This document shows, piece after piece, positions 61,430-64,000 of a DNA stretch of 64,000 bases (position 1 is the first letter of the stretch; the number at the start of each line of letters is the position of its first letter). Below the pieces are notes generated by a model that saw nothing but the letters and a program-made list of their open reading frames with translations, was not told the DNA's origin and made no database searches. Source of the stretch: JAHRAW01 sp965226545 (lineage in GTDB: Bacteria; Pseudomonadota; Gammaproteobacteria; Arenicellales; Poriferihabitantaceae); assembly GCA_965226545.1 (NCBI GenBank), contig OZ245364.1, positions 248,001 to 312,000 of the forward strand, given 5' to 3'. A program made the translations under genes and the position numbers.

Positions 61430-63148
61430 TTAATCAAACGCCGCCGCCAACAGTTCGCGCGTATAAGGATGTTGCGGACGCGCAAAAATTTCGTGCGCGG
61501 CGCCTTGTTCAATCACATCGCCGCCGCGCATCACCAACAACTCATCGGCGACCGCGCGCACCACGCTTAAATCATGCGAGATAAATACATAAGCCAATTG
61601 GCGGCGGCGTTGGATGCGCACCAACAAGTCGAGCACTTGTATCTGCACGCTGCGGTCGAGGGCTGAGGTTGGTTCATCCAAAAACAACACTTGCGGTTCG
61701 AGAATTAATGCGCGCGCGATTGCAATCCGTTGACGTTGTCCGCCGGAAAATTCATGCGGATACCGAAACCGCGCGTTGGCGTCAATCTCGACTTCGCTTA
61801 ACAATTCAATCACGCGCGATTCGCGCGCGCTTTGGTTCGCCAACAAGCCGTGCGCATCCAACCCTTCGCACACAATATCGCCGACCGACATGCGCGGCGA
61901 CAACGAACCGAATGGGTCTTGAAACACCATCTGCATCGCGCGTCGCAACGGTTTGCGTTTGGCGCGCGATGTCGGGATGGCTTCGCCGTTTAACCAAATG
62001 CGCCCGCGCGATTCAATCAGGCGCAAGGCGGCCAACGCCAAAGTGGTTTTGCCGCTGCCGGATTCGCCGACCACGCCGAGGCTGCAGCCGGCGCATAAAT
62101 TAAACGAGACGCCGTTGACCGCTTTGACATAACCGACCGTGCGTTTTAATACGCCGCGCCGAATTGGAAAATGCACGCGCAGATTATCCGCCGCCAATCG
62201 CGTTGCGCCGCGCGTCGGCGATTGACGAATCGGCGGCTCGGCTTCGATGAGTGCGCGGGTATACGGCTGTTCGGCGCGTTGGAAAATTTGCGCGCAGGCG
62301 CCGCGTTCGACAATTTTGCCGTTGCGCATCACCAATATGCGGTCGGCGATTTTGCGCACCATGTGCAAATCATGGGTGATTAACAACAGCGCCAAATTGC
62401 GCGAGCGTTGCAGGTCTTTGAGCAAATCCAAGATGCGCGATTGCACGGTGACATCCAAGGCCGTGGTCGGTTCATCGGCGAGCAAAATCTCCGGATGATT
62501 GGCAAGCGCCATTGCAATCATCACCCGCTGACGTTGTCCGCCGGACAATTGATGCGGATACGCGCCGAGTCGTTCGGCGGCGTTATCGATGCCGACTGAG
62601 TCGAGCAGTTCGAGAATCATTTCGCGCGCGCGCGCGCCGGTTAAGCCGCGATGAATTTGCAGCGATTCGCCGATTTGTTTTTCGACGCTGTGCAGCGGGT
62701 TAAGCGCGCTCATCGGTTCCTGAAAAATCATCGAGATGTTGTTGCCGCGAATGCGCCGCAAGGTATCGATATCGGCGCGCACCATATCGACGCCGCGATA
62801 ATGCATCGCGCCTTCGAGATGCGCATTGCTCGGCAACAATCGCAAAATCGCGTGCGCGGTCAACGATTTGCCGGCGCCGGATTCGCCGACCAATGCAAGC
62901 GTCTCGCCGGCGTGTAACTCGAAGTTCAATTGGTCGACGACATTAATAATCCGCGCCTTATGGGGTTGTGGTTTTATTTGTTGCGGTCGTTGCCGCCATC
63001 GCCACTGTCGTCGTTGCGTTGGCGCCGATGTCTGCACTTGCGATTGCACTTGCTCTTGCTCTTGCACTTCATGCGCAAGCGGTTCGGCGGCGAAGCCGAT
63101 GCATAAGTTGCGCACAACCAGCGGCGCGTGTTGTTGGTTGGCGGTCAT
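61430..63148 (-). CDS. yejF: Peptide ABC transporter, double ATP-binding protein YejF
   Basis: A 572-residue ATPase with two ABC domains: GESGAGKSLTAHAIL / YPHQLSGGQRQRVMIAMALA / LLADEPTTALDVTVQ and GESGSGKTTLALAAL / SGGQRQRIAIARALI / LFLDEPTSALDRSVQ. This fused arrangement is YejF of the YejABEF importer for peptides. The start at 63148 overlaps the yejE stop (ATGA). Between the N-terminal strand and the first Walker A lies a Gln/Glu/Arg-rich insert (about residues 25-60: QEQEQVQSQVQTS) made of short repeats. Confidence 0.94.
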   Translation of the reverse strand: MTANQQHAPLVVRNLCIGFAAEPLAHEVQEQEQVQSQVQTSAPTQRRQWRWRQRPQQIKPQPHKARIINVVDQLNFELHAGETLALVGESGAGKSLTAHAILRLLPSNAHLEGAMHYRGVDMVRADIDTLRRIRGNNISMIFQEPMSALNPLHSVEKQIGESLQIHRGLTGARAREMILELLDSVGIDNAAERLGAYPHQLSGGQRQRVMIAMALANHPEILLADEPTTALDVTVQSRILDLLKDLQRSRNLALLLITHDLHMVRKIADRILVMRNGKIVERGACAQIFQRAEQPYTRALIEAEPPIRQSPTRGATRLAADNLRVHFPIRRGVLKRTVGYVKAVNGVSFNLCAGCSLGVVGESGSGKTTLALAALRLIESRGRIWLNGEAIPTSRAKRKPLRRAMQMVFQDPFGSLSPRMSVGDIVCEGLDAHGLLANQSARESRVIELLSEVEIDANARFRYPHEFSGGQRQRIAIARALILEPQVLFLDEPTSALDRSVQIQVLDLLVRIQRRRQLAYVFISHDLSVVRAVADELLVMRGGDVIEQGAAHEIFARPQHPYTRELLAAAFD

Positions 63149-64000
63149 TGCCCTGCGCCCGGTTGTTTGCGCGGGTCGAAGGCATCGCGCACCGCTTCGC
63201 CGATGAATACCAACAGCGACAACATCACGGCAATCACCAAAAAGCCGGTGACGCCGAGCCACGGCGCCTGCAGATTGTTTTTGCCTTGACTTAACAATTC
63301 GCCGAGCGACGGCGAACCGACCGGCAAGCCAAAGCCGAGAAAATCCAAGCCGGTTAAGGTGGTCACCGAGCCGCTTAAGATGAACGGCATGAAGGTTAAG
63401 GTGGCGACCATTGCATTCGGCAGGATGTGGCGAAACATAATCGAGGTGTCGGATACGCCGAGCGCGCGCGCGGCGCGTACATATTCCAAATTGCGCGCGC
63501 GCAAAAATTCGGCGCGCACCACGGCGACCAATCCGGTCCATGAAAACAACAACATCAAAATCAGCAAACTAAAAAACCCCGGCACGATGACCGCGGCCAT
63601 GATGATTAATAAATACAACGCCGGCAAGCCTTCCCAGATTTCAATAAACCGCTGCATCAACAAATCGCACAGCCCGCCAAAATAACCCTGCACCGCCCCG
63701 GCCGCGACGCCGATAATCGAACTTAGCAACGTCAACGCCAGCCCGAATAAAATCGAGATGCGAAAGCCGTACAACACCCGCGCCAACACATCGCGCGCTT
63801 GGTCGTCGGTGCCGAGATAATGGCGCGTCGATGGCGGCGTCGGCGCCGGCGTTGGCAATTCATAATCAATCGTGTCGTGCGCAAATGGAATCGGCGGCCA
63901 TAACATCCAACCGTCGCGTTCAATTAATTCGCGCAAATACGGGTCGCGATAATCGGCGAGCGAATCAAACTCGCCGCCGAATTGTGATTCGGTGTAATCG
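63145..64000 (-). CDS. yejE: Peptide ABC transporter permease YejE (cut by window end)
   Basis: At least 284 residues of an inner-membrane permease. Its N-terminal side in the window reads FGGEFDSLADYRDPYLRELI and GWMLWPPIPFAHDTIDYELP, typical for YejE, followed by the conserved HYLGTDDQARDVLARVLYGF and the permease core with the EAA loop (VRAARALGVSDTSIMFRHILPN) seen in parts. The frame is open to the window edge, so the first residues are missing. yejB and yejA are expected beyond the edge. Confidence 0.95.
   Translation of the reverse strand, partial: DYTESQFGGEFDSLADYRDPYLRELIERDGWMLWPPIPFAHDTIDYELPTPAPTPPSTRHYLGTDDQARDVLARVLYGFRISILFGLALTLLSSIIGVAAGAVQGYFGGLCDLLMQRFIEIWEGLPALYLLIIMAAVIVPGFFSLLILMLLFSWTGLVAVVRAEFLRARNLEYVRAARALGVSDTSIMFRHILPNAMVATLTFMPFILSGSVTTLTGLDFLGFGLPVGSPSLGELLSQGKNNLQAPWLGVTGFLVIAVMLSLLVFIGEAVRDAFDPRKQPGAGQ

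Overview
This window comes from a Gram-negative proteobacterium of the beta/gamma type. The evidence is an aa3-type cytochrome oxidase cluster with the small assembly protein and DUF2909 protein usual in Betaproteobacteria, a kdsD-lptC-lptB-hpf-ptsN-rapZ-ptsH-ptsI block, lipid A acyltransferase and heptosyltransferase genes, porins, a class A RNase P RNA and a uvrC-pgsA-tRNA-Gly group. Housekeeping DNA is GC-rich and full of GCGC runs. I cannot name the genus.

Layout. 1-4117: end of ctaD, small assembly protein, ctaG, ctaE, antisense DUF2909 gene, SURF1 and an SCO/thioredoxin-like gene. 4386-12146: gltB-gltD and hemE. 12315-18722: DUF1244 gene, then LPS export genes and a complete nitrogen-PTS relay. 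19017-25395 (minus): a lipoprotein subtilase autotransporter whose nucleophile Ser is Asp, an ABC-2 exporter, GNAT, DUF3108, purN; then purM. 26741-29915: Crp/Fnr regulator, a CDP-alcohol phosphatidyltransferase, wrbA, argF. 30078-37069 (minus): a compact six-gene operon of lower GC between argF and argG. 37364-43741: argG, alkB, a methyltransferase-like gene, two small glycosyltransferases, a lipid A acyltransferase and a GT9 heptosyltransferase. 43682-45944: a LysR regulator, two small genes and rnpB. 46234-52381: an unrecognised 561-residue protein with a DUF3726 partner, efp, uvrC, pgsA and tRNA-Gly. 52382-54606: a lower-GC segment beside the tRNA with a porin pseudogene, three short genes in repeated promoter-hairpin-gene-terminator cassettes and a candidate structured RNA. 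54848-64000: a class III cyclase/ATPase regulator, a membrane-anchored HNH protein, a DUF805 protein, a porin and the Yej peptide ABC importer.

The strongest candidate for an undescribed system is the 30-37 kb operon. In transcription order it encodes a ParB-like protein, a small PD-(D/E)XK-type nuclease, an SNF2-type translocase, a second paralogous ParB-like protein, a radical-SAM enzyme with a possible B12-binding N-terminus and a GHKL (MORC/MutL/Hsp90-like) ATPase. Start and stop codons overlap or nearly abut. I infer a DNA- or nucleic-acid-directed defence or modification system in which the radical-SAM enzyme might take the place of a methyltransferase.

A second theme is imperfect tandem repeats with a 6- or 12-base period. 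They lie between genes and also in frame inside conserved enzymes (gltB, gltD, the cyclase, the DUF3726 protein, yejF), where they encode hydrophilic low-complexity inserts.
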